A DNA stretch of 64,000 bases from Alphaproteobacteria bacterium (GTDB taxonomy: Bacteria > Pseudomonadota > Alphaproteobacteria > Reyranellales > Reyranellaceae). The notes beneath the pieces were generated by a model. It searched no databases. It saw only the letters and a list, made by a program, of their open reading frames with translations, and had not been told where the DNA came from. A program made the position numbers and the translations under genes. The stretch is taken from NCBI GenBank assembly GCA_016869975.1, contig VGCZ01000007.1:1-64000 (forward strand). Reading direction: 5' to 3'. Of the stretch, positions 56,380-64,000 are shown one piece after another (positions within the stretch are counted from its first letter, which is position 1; each line of letters opens with the position of its first letter).

Positions 56380-58620
56380 ATGGCGAAAAAGACGGTAACG
56401 GCCGCGCCGCCGCCACCCCCGGTCCGGCCTGTGGCGTTGGGCGAGGCGCTCTCCGAGCGCTACCTTTCCTATGCGCTTAGCACCATCATGGCGCGCTCGC
56501 TGCCCGACGTGCGCGACGGGCTGAAGCCCGTGCATCGCCGGCTGCTCTACGCCATGCAGCAGCTCAGGCTCGACGCCAACGGGCCATACAAGAAAAGCGC
56601 GCGCGTCGTCGGCGACGTCATCGGCAAGCTGCATCCGCACGGCGATCAGTCGATCTACGACGCGCTGGTGCGGCTGGCGCAGGATTTCGCCATCCGCTAT
56701 CCGCTGGTCGACGGCCAGGGCAATTTCGGCAACATCGACGGCGATAACGCCGCGGCCATGCGCTACACCGAGGCGCGGCTGACCGAGGTCGCCGAAGCGC
56801 TGCTGGCGGGCATCGACGAGGACGCGGTCGATTTCCGCGCCAATTTCGACGGCTCCGAGACCGAGCCTGTCGTGCTGCCGGCGGCGTTCCCGAATCTCCT
56901 GGCCAACGGCGCGGCGGGCATCGCCGTGGGCATGGCGACATCGATCCCGCCGCACAATGTCGGCGAGCTCTGTGACGCGCTGCTGCACCTGATCAAGACA
57001 CCCAACGCCCGAATCGAGACCTTGGTGCAGCACGTGCCGGGCCCGGACTTTCCGACCGGCGGCATCCTGGTCGAGCCGCGCGACTCGGTGATCGAGGCCT
57101 ACCGGACCGGCCGCGGTTCCTTCCGCATCCGCGCGCGCTGGACCAGGGAGCAGCTGCCGCGCGGCCAATACCGTATCGTCATCACCGAGATTCCGTACCA
57201 GGTGCAGAAAGCCAGGCTGATCGAGAAGCTGGCCGAGCTGGTCAACGGCAAGAAGCTGCCGATGGTCGAGGACGTACGGGACGAATCGGCTGACGACATT
57301 CGGCTGGTGATCGAGCCCAAGACCGGCAACGTGCCGGCCGACCTGCTGATGGAGCAGCTCTTCAAGCTCACCGACCTGGAGAGCCGCTTCCCGCTGAACC
57401 TCAACGTGCTCGACGCCGACCAGACGCCCAAGGTCATGGATCTGCGCGAGGCGCTGCAGGCTTTCCTCGACCATCGCCGCGTCGTCCTGCGGCGGCGCTC
57501 GGAGCACCGGCTGGCGGCGATCGAGCGGCGGCTGGAGGTGCTCGGCGGCTACCTCATCGCCTATCTCAACATCGACGCGGTGATCGAGATCATCCGCCGC
57601 GAGGACGAGCCCAAGGTCGAGCTGATGCGCCGCTTCAAGCTCAGCGATGCGCAAGCCGAGGCGATCCTCAACATGCGCCTGCGCAGCCTGCGCCGTCTCG
57701 AGGAAATCGAGATCAAGAAAGAGAACAAGGCGCTGAGCGAGGAGCGCAGGGGGCTGAAGGCGCTGCTCGCCGACGAGAAGGAGCAGTGGCAGTCGGTCGC
57801 CGGCGAGATCCAGGAGCTGCGCAAGAAGTACGGCGCCAAGACCGAGCATGGCCGGCGGCGCACCGAGGTCGCCGACGCGCCCGAGCCGATCGACGTGCCG
57901 ATCGAGGCCTTCGTCGAGAAGGAGCCGGTCACCGTCGTCTGCTCGGAGAAGGGCTGGATCCGCGCCGCCAAGGGCCATCTCGAGGCGACGGCCGCCGCCG
58001 AACTGAAATACAAGGAAGGCGATCGCGAGAAGTTCACCCTGCACGCGATGACGACCGACAAGCTGCTGGTGTTCGGCACCAATGGCCGCTTCTACACCGT
58101 GGGCGTCGACAAGCTGCCCGGCGCGCGCGGCCATGGCGAGCCGCTGCGCCTGATGATCGACCTCGCCAACGACCAGGACATCGTCGGGATGCTGGTGCTC
58201 AAGGGCGGCCGGCGCTTCCTGGTCGCCTCGCACGAGGCGCGCGGCTTTATCGTGCCCGAGGACGAGGTCGTGGCGCAGACCAAGAACGGCAAGCAGGTGC
58301 TGAACCTCTCGGAGGGCGAGGAGGCGGCGGTTTGCGCCGTCGTGCCACAGGACGCCGACCATGTCGCGGTCATCGGCGACAATCGCAAGCTGCTGCTGTT
58401 CCCGATCGAGCAGGTGCCGGAGATGACGCGCGGTCGCGGCGTCATGCTGCAGAAGCACAAGGACGGCGGGCTGTCCGACGCCAAGGCCTTCAAGCTGGCC
58501 GATGGCTTGGCCTGGCAGCACCGCACGATCACGGCGGCCGAGCTCAAGGAATGGGTCGGTGAACGCGCCCAGGCCGGTCGCCTGCCGCCGCCGAAGTCGC
58601 CGCAACTCAGGAAATTCTAG
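56380..58620 (+). CDS. parC: DNA topoisomerase IV subunit A
   Basis: The 746-residue type IIA topoisomerase subunit decatenates chromosomes with ParE. The catalytic Tyr is in [10 protein letters not shown]. The winged-helix region has [20 protein letters not shown], with Gln at the position equivalent to Ser80/Ser83 in the quinolone-resistance region. The coiled-coil segment contains [20 protein letters not shown], and a short C-terminal beta-pinwheel is present. No GyrA-box is obvious, which supports ParC over GyrA, as does the length. parE is not in the window. It starts 106 bases after recO. Confidence 0.93.
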   Translation: MAKKTVTAAPPPPPVRPVALGEALSERYLSYALSTIMARSLPDVRDGLKPVHRRLLYAMQQLRLDANGPYKKSARVVGDVIGKLHPHGDQSIYDALVRLAQDFAIRYPLVDGQGNFGNIDGDNAAAMRYTEARLTEVAEALLAGIDEDAVDFRANFDGSETEPVVLPAAFPNLLANGAAGIAVGMATSIPPHNVGELCDALLHLIKTPNARIETLVQHVPGPDFPTGGILVEPRDSVIEAYRTGRGSFRIRARWTREQLPRGQYRIVITEIPYQVQKARLIEKLAELVNGKKLPMVEDVRDESADDIRLVIEPKTGNVPADLLMEQLFKLTDLESRFPLNLNVLDADQTPKVMDLREALQAFLDHRRVVLRRRSEHRLAAIERRLEVLGGYLIAYLNIDAVIEIIRREDEPKVELMRRFKLSDAQAEAILNMRLRSLRRLEEIEIKKENKALSEERRGLKALLADEKEQWQSVAGEIQELRKKYGAKTEHGRRRTEVADAPEPIDVPIEAFVEKEPVTVVCSEKGWIRAAKGHLEATAAAELKYKEGDREKFTLHAMTTDKLLVFGTNGRFYTVGVDKLPGARGHGEPLRLMIDLANDQDIVGMLVLKGGRRFLVASHEARGFIVPEDEVVAQTKNGKQVLNLSEGEEAAVCAVVPQDADHVAVIGDNRKLLLFPIEQVPEMTRGRGVMLQKHKDGGLSDAKAFKLADGLAWQHRTITAAELKEWVGERAQAGRLPPPKSPQLRKF

Positions 58621-58636
58621 GGGCGACGGAGGCGGC

Positions 58637-59455
58637 ATGGATATCCTGACCCTCCTCAAGGCCGCGCTACTCGGGATCCTCGAGGGCCTGACCGAGTTCC
58701 TGCCGATCTCCTCGACCGGCCATATCATCCTGATGGAAGAGCTGATCGGCTTCGAAGGCCCCAAGGGCAAGGTCTTCGAGATCGTCATCCAGCTCGGCGC
58801 CATCCTTGCGGTGTGCTGGCTCTATCGCGTGAAGATCTGGCATACGGTGGTGGGCATCCGCCGCGATCCGGTGGCGCGGCGCTTCGCCGCCAACATCGTC
58901 ATCGCCTTCGTGCCCGCCGTCGTGATCGGCGTTCTGTTCCACAAGCAGATCAAGGAAGTCCTGCTCAACGCCTGGGTCGTGTCGGTGGCGCTGATCGTCG
59001 GCGGCATCGCCATCCTGCTGATCGAACGCTTCGCGCCCAGACCATCGGTGAAGCGCGTCGACGATATGGACTGGAAGCTGGCGCTGAAGATCGGCATCTG
59101 CCAGTGCCTGGCCATGGTTCCGGGCACCTCGCGCGCCGCCGCCACCATCATGAGCGCGCGGGTCTTCGGCGCCGATCGCGCGACGGCGGCGGAATTCTCC
59201 TTCTTCCTCGCCATGCCCACCATGCTGGGCGCCGCCGTCTACGACACCTTCAAGAACCGTGCCTCGTTGAGCGCCGATGTCGGCGGCATCGTGTTGATCG
59301 CCATCGGCTTCGTGCTCGCCTTTATCACCGCGATGCTGGTCGTGCGCGCGCTGATCGGCTTCGTCAGCCGCTACGGATTCGGCGTCTTCGCCTGGTACCG
59401 CATCGCGCTGGGCAGCGTGGCGTTGAGCTTGCTCGCCGCGTCTCGCTACCTGTAA
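58637..59455 (+). CDS. uppP: Undecaprenyl-diphosphatase UppP (BacA)
   Basis: The 272-residue membrane enzyme dephosphorylates undecaprenyl diphosphate for peptidoglycan recycling. Motif 1 is GILEGLTEFLPISSTGH and motif 2 is MVPGTSRAAATIMSARVFGA, with about eight transmembrane segments. The second motif keeps the catalytic Ser-Arg and Thr, but the usual SRSGAT is SRAAAT here. ATG at 58637 follows GGAGGCGG. It sits 16 bases after parC and converges with bpt. Confidence 0.94.
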   Translation: MDILTLLKAALLGILEGLTEFLPISSTGHIILMEELIGFEGPKGKVFEIVIQLGAILAVCWLYRVKIWHTVVGIRRDPVARRFAANIVIAFVPAVVIGVLFHKQIKEVLLNAWVVSVALIVGGIAILLIERFAPRPSVKRVDDMDWKLALKIGICQCLAMVPGTSRAAATIMSARVFGADRATAAEFSFFLAMPTMLGAAVYDTFKNRASLSADVGGIVLIAIGFVLAFITAMLVVRALIGFVSRYGFGVFAWYRIALGSVALSLLAASRYL

Positions 59456-59466
59456 GGCGTTGCCCT

Positions 59467-59485
59467 GGGATCGCCGGCGGTCTCA
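59467..59485. repeat. Short GGGATCGCCGGCGGTC palindrome
   Basis: A degenerate member of the GGGACCGCCGGCG repeat family with an imperfect self-complementary core. It occupies the 33-base gap between the convergent uppP and bpt stops, the same type of position as the copy at 17085. Confidence 0.5.
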
Positions 59486-59488
59486 ATA

Positions 59489-60217
59489 TCACCCCAGCCG
59501 CTCCCAGCCCATCGCGCCCAGCGCTTCGATCGGGCGGTAACGCGCCTTGTAGGCCATCTTCTGCGAATCGTTGATCCAGTATCCGAGATAGACAAAGGGC
59601 AGGCGCCGCCGCGTCGCCTCGGCGATCAGCCACATCACCATGTATACGCCCAGCGCGCGGCGCGGCTGGCGCGTGTCGAAGAAGCTGTAGACCGCCGACA
59701 GGCCCGAACCCAGCGCGTCGATCAGGCAGGTGCCGACCAGCTTGCCCGCCGGACCGCCGTCGCGGAACTCGACCAGATGCGTATCGACCGGGCTCTCCTC
59801 GGTCATCGCGCGATAGTCGTCGAAATCCATGTCGGCCATGTCGCCGTCGCCGTGGCGGGCCGCGACATAGCGCGAGAACAGCGCGAACTGCTCGCTGGTC
59901 GCCATCGCCGGCACCACGGCGGCGTGCACGCCCTCGTTGGCGCGCCAGATGCGCTTCTGCGAGCGGCTGGGTGCGAACTCGACGGCCGGCACCCGCACTG
60001 GCACGCAGGCGCGGCAACCGTCACAGAGCGGCTTGTAGACAAAGTGGTGCGAGCGGCGGAACCCGGAATCGGTGAGGCGGTCGTGCAGATCGAGCACGTC
60101 GGGACCGGCCAGCTCGGTGACCAGCTTGGTCTCGAACTTGTGGGTGAGATACGGACAGCGCAAAGCCGGCGTGGTTCGGAAGAACCGCAACGGGGCCTGT
60201 GCTTGCCGGATGAACAT
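59489..60217 (-). CDS. bpt: Aspartate/glutamate leucyltransferase (Bpt)
   Basis: The 242-residue enzyme adds Leu from tRNA to proteins with N-terminal Asp or Glu, feeding the N-degron pathway. Conserved features: LRCPYLTHKFETKLVT near the N-terminus, SHHFVYKPLCDGCRACVPVR with the Cys cluster, and a GNAT-like C-terminal domain with YLGYWINDSQKMAYKARYRP. The ATG at 60217 gives the usual start; the ORF is open 16 codons further. ClpS and Aat are not in the window. Confidence 0.92.
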   Translation of the reverse strand: MFIRQAQAPLRFFRTTPALRCPYLTHKFETKLVTELAGPDVLDLHDRLTDSGFRRSHHFVYKPLCDGCRACVPVRVPAVEFAPSRSQKRIWRANEGVHAAVVPAMATSEQFALFSRYVAARHGDGDMADMDFDDYRAMTEESPVDTHLVEFRDGGPAGKLVGTCLIDALGSGLSAVYSFFDTRQPRRALGVYMVMWLIAEATRRRLPFVYLGYWINDSQKMAYKARYRPIEALGAMGWERLG

Positions 60218-60376
60218 CTGATACGCCGAAACGTGGTGGGCGACGATGAAGTTTAGGCATATCAATCGCGTTACGGCTAGCGCTTCGTCCGCGGCATGAC
60301 TCCGACATGCGGCGTCCTGTCAATGGCAATGACCGGTATTCGCACGCAAAGTCGCGGCAAGAACAGGAGGCGCTCC
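60218..60376. other. Divergent region between bpt and the DCC gene
   Basis: 159 bases separating divergent genes. It contains an AT-richer patch (ATGAAGTTTAGGCATATCAA, 60247-60266) that may carry promoter elements. No clear -35/-10 pair, hairpin or RNA gene was seen. Confidence 0.4.
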
Positions 60377-60829
60377 ATGTCGTCGCGACGGCGCGTGCCG
60401 CCGAACGGGACCATCCTGCCGCCGCCAGCGGTCGAAGGCCCGCTGATCCTCTTCGACGGTGTCTGCGTGATGTGCTCGGGTTTCGTCGCCTTCATCATCG
60501 AGCGCGATCCCGGGGCTCGCTTCCGGTTCGTCGCCGCGCAGACGCCGCTGGGCCAGTCGCTGCTGTCGCGGTTGGGCCTCTCGACCAGCGATCTCGAGAG
60601 CAGCATCCTCATCGAGGACGGCCGCGCCTGGTTCAAATCAGGGGCGTTCTTCGCGATCCTGCGCCATCTGCCCCGGCCCTGGCCATGGCTTGCGGCCCTG
60701 CGCGTCCTGCCCTTGGCGTTGACCGACCGCGTCTACAACCTCGTCGCCGACAACCGCTATCGCCTGTTCGGCAAGCGCGAGTCCTGCCTGGTGTCGACAC
60801 CCGACATCCGGCGCCGGTTCGTTGAATGA
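60377..60829 (+). CDS. DCC-family (DUF393) thiol-disulfide protein
   Basis: A 150-residue protein with the family motif LILFDGVCVMCSGFVAFIIE, giving the D-x-x-C-x-x-C signature at Cys30 and Cys33, and a hydrophobic segment around PWPWLAALRVLPLALTDRVY. DCC proteins have a thioredoxin-like fold and are mostly uncharacterised. The ATG at 60377 is fixed by AGGAGG six bases upstream; a 27-residue extension is rejected. Its stop overlaps the next ATG (ATGA), so the two genes are coupled. Confidence 0.85.
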   Translation: MSSRRRVPPNGTILPPPAVEGPLILFDGVCVMCSGFVAFIIERDPGARFRFVAAQTPLGQSLLSRLGLSTSDLESSILIEDGRAWFKSGAFFAILRHLPRPWPWLAALRVLPLALTDRVYNLVADNRYRLFGKRESCLVSTPDIRRRFVE

Positions 60830-62484
60830 AGGTCACGGTGCTGGGCGCGACCGGCCTGTTCGGCGCGCGCATCTGCCGGCTGCTGGCGCGCGATCCCGCG
60901 ATCGAGATCACCGCCGTCGCCCGCGACCGTGCGAAGCTGGAACGGCTGCGCCGGGAACTCGGAGTCGCGATCGCCGCCTTCGATCTCGCCGGCGATTGGC
61001 GCGCGGCGCTCGCCGCAACCACGCCTGACCTCGTCATCCATACCGCCGGGCCATTCCAGGGCCACAGTTACGCCGTCGCCGACGCCTGCATCGCGATGGG
61101 TGCGCATTACGTCGACCTAGCCGATGCGCGTGGCTTCGTCGCCGGTGTCGGCGCGCTCGACGACAAGGCGCGCGCCGCCAATGTGCTGGTAGCCAGCGGC
61201 GCCAGCTCGGTGCCCGCTTTGTCCGCGGCCGTCGTCGATCGCTTGCGTGACGGCTTCGCCGGGATCGAAGCGATCGACATCGCCATCACCCCGGGCAACC
61301 GCGCGCCGCGCGGCCGCGCCACGGTCGCCGCGATCCTGAGCTATGTCGGCCACACGCTGCGTTGGTGGCGCGCCGGTCGATGGGAGGAGGTCGTGGGTTG
61401 GCACGATCTGCATCGCCGGCGCTTGCCGACTCTCGGCCGTCGCTGGTTCTCGGCCTGCGATGTGCCCGACCTCGAACTCTTCCCCGGGCGGTACCAGGTC
61501 CGCGAGCGGGTACTGTTTCACGCCGGACTGGAGTTGCCGCTGCTGCATCTCGGCCTGTGGCTGCTGTCGTGGCCGGTGCGCTGGGGGTGGCCGCGCTCGC
61601 TGGCGCCGGCGGCGGGCTTGATCGCCTGGCTCGCCGACCGCGTGCGTGCGCTGGGCACCGATCGCGGCGGCATGGCGGTCGATGTCGCCGGCCGCCTGGC
61701 CGACGGTCGCGCCGTGACGCGGCGCTGGCGCCTGATCGCCGAGGCGGGCGACGGACCATGGGTGCCGGCCCTGGCGGCGGTCGCGCTGGCCAGAGGTCTG
61801 GCGCGCGGCGCCATCGCCGCGCGTGGTGCGCGACCCTGTGTCGGGCTGCTGACACTTGGCGACATTCTCGCGGTCGCCGACGGGCTGGCGATCCGTACAT
61901 CGGCGGACGAGATCGGTCCGGTCTACGAGACCGTTTGCGGGACGGATGCGATCACCGGCTTGCCCGCGCCGATCCGCGCCCTGCACGACAACGTGTCGCG
62001 TGCGTGCTGGTCCGGTCGCGCCGACATCACCGGCGCGTCGAATCCGCTGGCGTTCATCGCGGCCCGCATCATAGGCATGCCGCGCGCGGCGCGGGAAGTC
62101 GACGTCACCGTCGCGTTCGAGGTACGCGATGGCGTCGAGCGCTGGCGACGATCGTTCGCGCGACGGCCGTTCGTCTCGCTGCAGTACGCCGGCGAGGGGC
62201 TCGACACGGGCACCGTGATCGAGCGTTTCGGTGCGCTGTCATTCGCCCTGCGCAACACGTTGGACGACAAGGGCCTGTCGCAGGAGATCGCGGCAGCCTA
62301 TGTTCTGGGCATCCGCCTGCCACGCCCGCTGTGGCCACGTATTCGCGCGCGCGAACGCCTCGACGGGCAGGGCCGCTTCACCTTCGATGTCGCCATCGCC
62401 GTGCCGCTGCTCGGCCGGCTGGTCGCCTACAAAGGTTGGCTGATTCCCGATGACACCCGAGCACACGCTGAGGAGGCCGCGTAG
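60826..62484 (+). CDS. Saccharopine-dehydrogenase-like Rossmann protein fused to a DUF4166 domain
   Basis: A 552-residue protein. N-terminal Rossmann domain (about 1-130): VTVLGATGLFGARICRLLAR and VIHTAGPFQGHSYAVADACI, typical of saccharopine-dehydrogenase-like reductases. The middle (about 175-290) is hydrophobic with HLGLWLLSWPVRWGW. The C-terminal part from about residue 385 (LHDNVSRACWSGRADITGAS...) resembles DUF4166. Substrate unknown. It is coupled to the DCC gene by a 4-base overlap. Ends 96 bases before the acylase gene, a gap holding a palindromic repeat. Confidence 0.78.
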   Translation: MKVTVLGATGLFGARICRLLARDPAIEITAVARDRAKLERLRRELGVAIAAFDLAGDWRAALAATTPDLVIHTAGPFQGHSYAVADACIAMGAHYVDLADARGFVAGVGALDDKARAANVLVASGASSVPALSAAVVDRLRDGFAGIEAIDIAITPGNRAPRGRATVAAILSYVGHTLRWWRAGRWEEVVGWHDLHRRRLPTLGRRWFSACDVPDLELFPGRYQVRERVLFHAGLELPLLHLGLWLLSWPVRWGWPRSLAPAAGLIAWLADRVRALGTDRGGMAVDVAGRLADGRAVTRRWRLIAEAGDGPWVPALAAVALARGLARGAIAARGARPCVGLLTLGDILAVADGLAIRTSADEIGPVYETVCGTDAITGLPAPIRALHDNVSRACWSGRADITGASNPLAFIAARIIGMPRAAREVDVTVAFEVRDGVERWRRSFARRPFVSLQYAGEGLDTGTVIERFGALSFALRNTLDDKGLSQEIAAAYVLGIRLPRPLWPRIRARERLDGQGRFTFDVAIAVPLLGRLVAYKGWLIPDDTRAHAEEAA

Positions 62485-62525
62485 CGGCCGTCCTGAAGCA
62501 TGGGCGACAGACACCTTGTGCGTTG

Positions 62526-62568
62526 TCCAGCCTGCGAGACGCGCCTTCGGCGCTCCTCAGGGTGAGGT
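62526..62568. repeat. GCGCCTTCGGCGC palindromic repeat
   Basis: GCGCC-TTC-GGCGC (62541-62553), flanked by GAG/CTC, within the segment CCTGCGAGAC...CTCCTCAGGG. It matches a dispersed palindrome type often found in alphaproteobacterial spacers (recognised by general appearance, not by search). It lies between two convergent genes and may form an end-of-transcript hairpin. Confidence 0.6.
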
Positions 62569-62580
62569 CGAACGCAAGCG

Positions 62581-64000
62581 CTACTTCGCCGGCGGCGCGA
62601 GATTGATCGTGCCGATGCCCTGGTGGATCACGGCGAACCTGAATCCGGCGACTCGCACGTAGTCGAAACGGCGCCAGCCATCGACGAAGTTGCGATACCA
62701 CGGCGAGAGCACGTTGCCGGACTGCCCCAGCGGGATGGCGAAGCGGCTGTTGTCGAGGTCCTCGAAATCGTAGATCGCGCGCAGGGTCGCGCCGTGCACC
62801 GCGCCGAAGGGATCGCGCGCGCTGTAGGCGGCGCGGTTCAGCGTGTGCGGTCCACCGTCTGCGGGAAAGCGCACCGAGGCGGCGTTGCGCACCAGCGGCA
62901 GCGCGTCGAGCAGGGCGTGGCGGTGCACCGCCGGATGGGCGTCTCCCCAACGCCAGCGTTCCATGTTGGCGCCGTAGCGCGTCACGAGCTGCTCCAGCGC
63001 CGTGTCCAGCGATCGCGCGATGATATCGGCGCAGGTCTCGACCTCACGCGTGCGCGTGTCGTCGCACCAGGCGCTGCTCTCGCGCAGCGCCTTGACCAGG
63101 AAGGCGACGCTCTGACCGGAGACCTCGCGGTAGAGGTCCTCGCCAAGCTCATCGGCGTAGAGTGCGCGGTGCAGTTCGCGCAGCCAGGCGCTATAGATCA
63201 GCGGCTCGGGCCGGTCCGCGAGCATGCGCCGGTTCCAGGTGCGCAGCATGTCGATGGCCGCGGCCTGGCGGAAGCCGCGCGGCTCGACCGCCAGCATCAG
63301 GGGCAAAGTGTCGGCGGTGTCGGGCGAGACGTTGTCCTCCTGCATCGCGATCATGCTGCCGACGCCGTGGCGCTGGGTGGCCGCGAGCATCGCCGCGGCG
63401 CGGCGCTGGCGATAGGGCTCGACCCAATCCTTGGTGATGAAGTGGCGGTAGGCGGGGGGGGTGACTCGCGCATTGGCGTTGACGATCACGCCGCTGGGCG
63501 GATTGAAAGCGCGCGGCAGCTCCTCGAAGGGCACGAAGCCCGCCCAGTCGTACTCGCCGGTCCAGCCCGGGACCGGCAGGCTGCCGTCGCCCCGGCGGCG
63601 GATCGGCACGCGCGCCGGCGAGACGAAGCCGATGTTGCCCTCGATATCGGCGAACACCATGTTCTGCATCGGGCCGACGATCTTGCGTGCCGCCGCGAGG
63701 AATTGGTCCCAGTTGGTCGCCAGGCCGATCTCGAGGAAGCCCTCGGCGGAGGTGTCGGCGGGATCGAGCGCCGTGGCTGAGAGCGCCAGCACATGGCCCG
63801 CCGGCGTTGCCGCGGCGGTGGCTTTCGGGTCGAGCACGTCGGAGATCACTGGCCCGTGGCGCGTCTCGCGTACGCGCAGGCGCACGGGATCCTGGAAGCG
63901 GACGGTGATCACCTCCTCGCGCACGGCGAAGGCGCGCGAGCCCTCCGGCGTGACGTAGTTGTTGGGGTTGGTCGGATCGATCTTCTCGATGAAGAGATCC
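62581..64000 (-). CDS. Penicillin-acylase-family protein, 3' part (runs off window)
   Basis: The frame is open through the window edge, so only the C-terminal 472 residues are visible. They contain the Ntn-hydrolase beta-chain features NMVFADIEGNIGFVSPARVP, RRRGDGSLPVPGWTGEYDW, NARVTPPAYRHF and a C-terminal half ending LSPWYRNFVDGWRRFDYVRV. Penicillin acylases and related acyl-homoserine-lactone or amide hydrolases mature by self-cleavage before a catalytic Ser, which lies upstream of the window. The substrate is therefore unknown. An internal ATG at 63924 is not the true start. Confidence 0.88.
   Translation of the reverse strand, partial: DLFIEKIDPTNPNNYVTPEGSRAFAVREEVITVRFQDPVRLRVRETRHGPVISDVLDPKATAAATPAGHVLALSATALDPADTSAEGFLEIGLATNWDQFLAAARKIVGPMQNMVFADIEGNIGFVSPARVPIRRRGDGSLPVPGWTGEYDWAGFVPFEELPRAFNPPSGVIVNANARVTPPAYRHFITKDWVEPYRQRRAAAMLAATQRHGVGSMIAMQEDNVSPDTADTLPLMLAVEPRGFRQAAAIDMLRTWNRRMLADRPEPLIYSAWLRELHRALYADELGEDLYREVSGQSVAFLVKALRESSAWCDDTRTREVETCADIIARSLDTALEQLVTRYGANMERWRWGDAHPAVHRHALLDALPLVRNAASVRFPADGGPHTLNRAAYSARDPFGAVHGATLRAIYDFEDLDNSRFAIPLGQSGNVLSPWYRNFVDGWRRFDYVRVAGFRFAVIHQGIGTINLAPPAK

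Noticed and set aside
56179-58803. 874-codon open frame on the minus strand opposite parC
   Set aside because: It is exactly antisense to a well-conserved topoisomerase gene. In GC-rich DNA the opposite strand often stays open, and the translated sequence has no recognisable domain.
62581-63924. ATG at 63924 as the true start of the acylase-family gene
   Set aside because: The frame continues upstream with family-like sequence (LFIEKIDPTNPNNYVTP) to the window edge, so the gene is truncated by the window.

Overview
The window is a G+C-rich (roughly two thirds G+C) stretch of an alphaproteobacterial chromosome. The evidence is gene order and gene content: tuf-S10-spc-secY-adk followed by rpsM-rpsK-rpoA-rplQ with no rpmJ, infA or rpsD between them; degP-like and rarA directly downstream; a mitochondrial-type ATP12 chaperone; and the block rpoZ-rsh-pdxJ-acpS-lepB-rnc-era-recO, which is an alphaproteobacterial signature. 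A Rhodospirillales/Reyranella-like origin is a guess. No phage, insertion sequence, CRISPR array, restriction system or conjugation gene is visible. Nearly every base is coding and no gene-free stretch exceeds about 220 bases.

Layout. 1-14.25 kb: translation super-operon (end of EF-Tu, then 26 ribosomal proteins, SecY, adenylate kinase, RNA polymerase alpha). A consensus-like sigma-70 promoter and a 12-bp leader hairpin sit between adk and rpsM, so rpsM-rpsK-rpoA-rplQ form a separate unit that ends at an intrinsic terminator. 14.3-24.6 kb: envelope and housekeeping genes (periplasmic S1C protease, RarA, L,D-transpeptidase, alpha/beta hydrolase, pseudouridine synthase, AsmA-like protein, ATP12, GH25 muramidase). 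24.6-31.7 kb: an unusual TRAP-like membrane protein diverges from a propionyl-CoA carboxylase operon in which an oligopeptidase B gene lies between the beta and alpha subunit genes. 31.8-34.2 kb: TauE/SafE permease, acylphosphatase, ATC-hydrolase-like protein, LipB and tRNA-Leu(GAG). 34.3-39.4 kb: malic enzyme, MgtE and isovaleryl-CoA dehydrogenase.

39.4-46.0 kb is the most accessory-looking part. A secreted protein of unknown function and a CPGC redoxin diverge from a MarR regulator with a C-terminal four-cysteine cluster, across an intergenic region with operator-like repeats. A second MarR diverges from a probable five-gene operon: GST, TetR, acyl-CoA synthetase, molybdopterin oxidoreductase, glutathione peroxidase. 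This looks like a thiol/redox or electrophile-response neighbourhood.

46.0-48.0 kb carries three minus-strand genes for nucleic-acid or nucleotide chemistry (HD phosphohydrolase, family-5 uracil-DNA glycosylase, NYN nuclease). 48.2-59.5 kb is the conserved folK/rpoZ/rsh-to-recO block plus parC and uppP. 59.5-64 kb holds the N-degron transferase Bpt, a DCC-family protein, a saccharopine-dehydrogenase-like/DUF4166 fusion and the 3' part of a penicillin-acylase-family gene that runs off the window.

Intergenic spaces hold at least five kinds of palindromic repeat. One has been read into the C-terminus of LipB, another forms a 124-bp cruciform in front of mgtE, and a third (GGGACCGCCGGCG type) recurs five times. 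No wholly new multi-gene system could be demonstrated. The best candidates for new biology are the Cys-cluster MarR/redoxin divergon, the peptidase inside the carboxylase operon, the TRAP-derived single-gene membrane protein and the repeat families.
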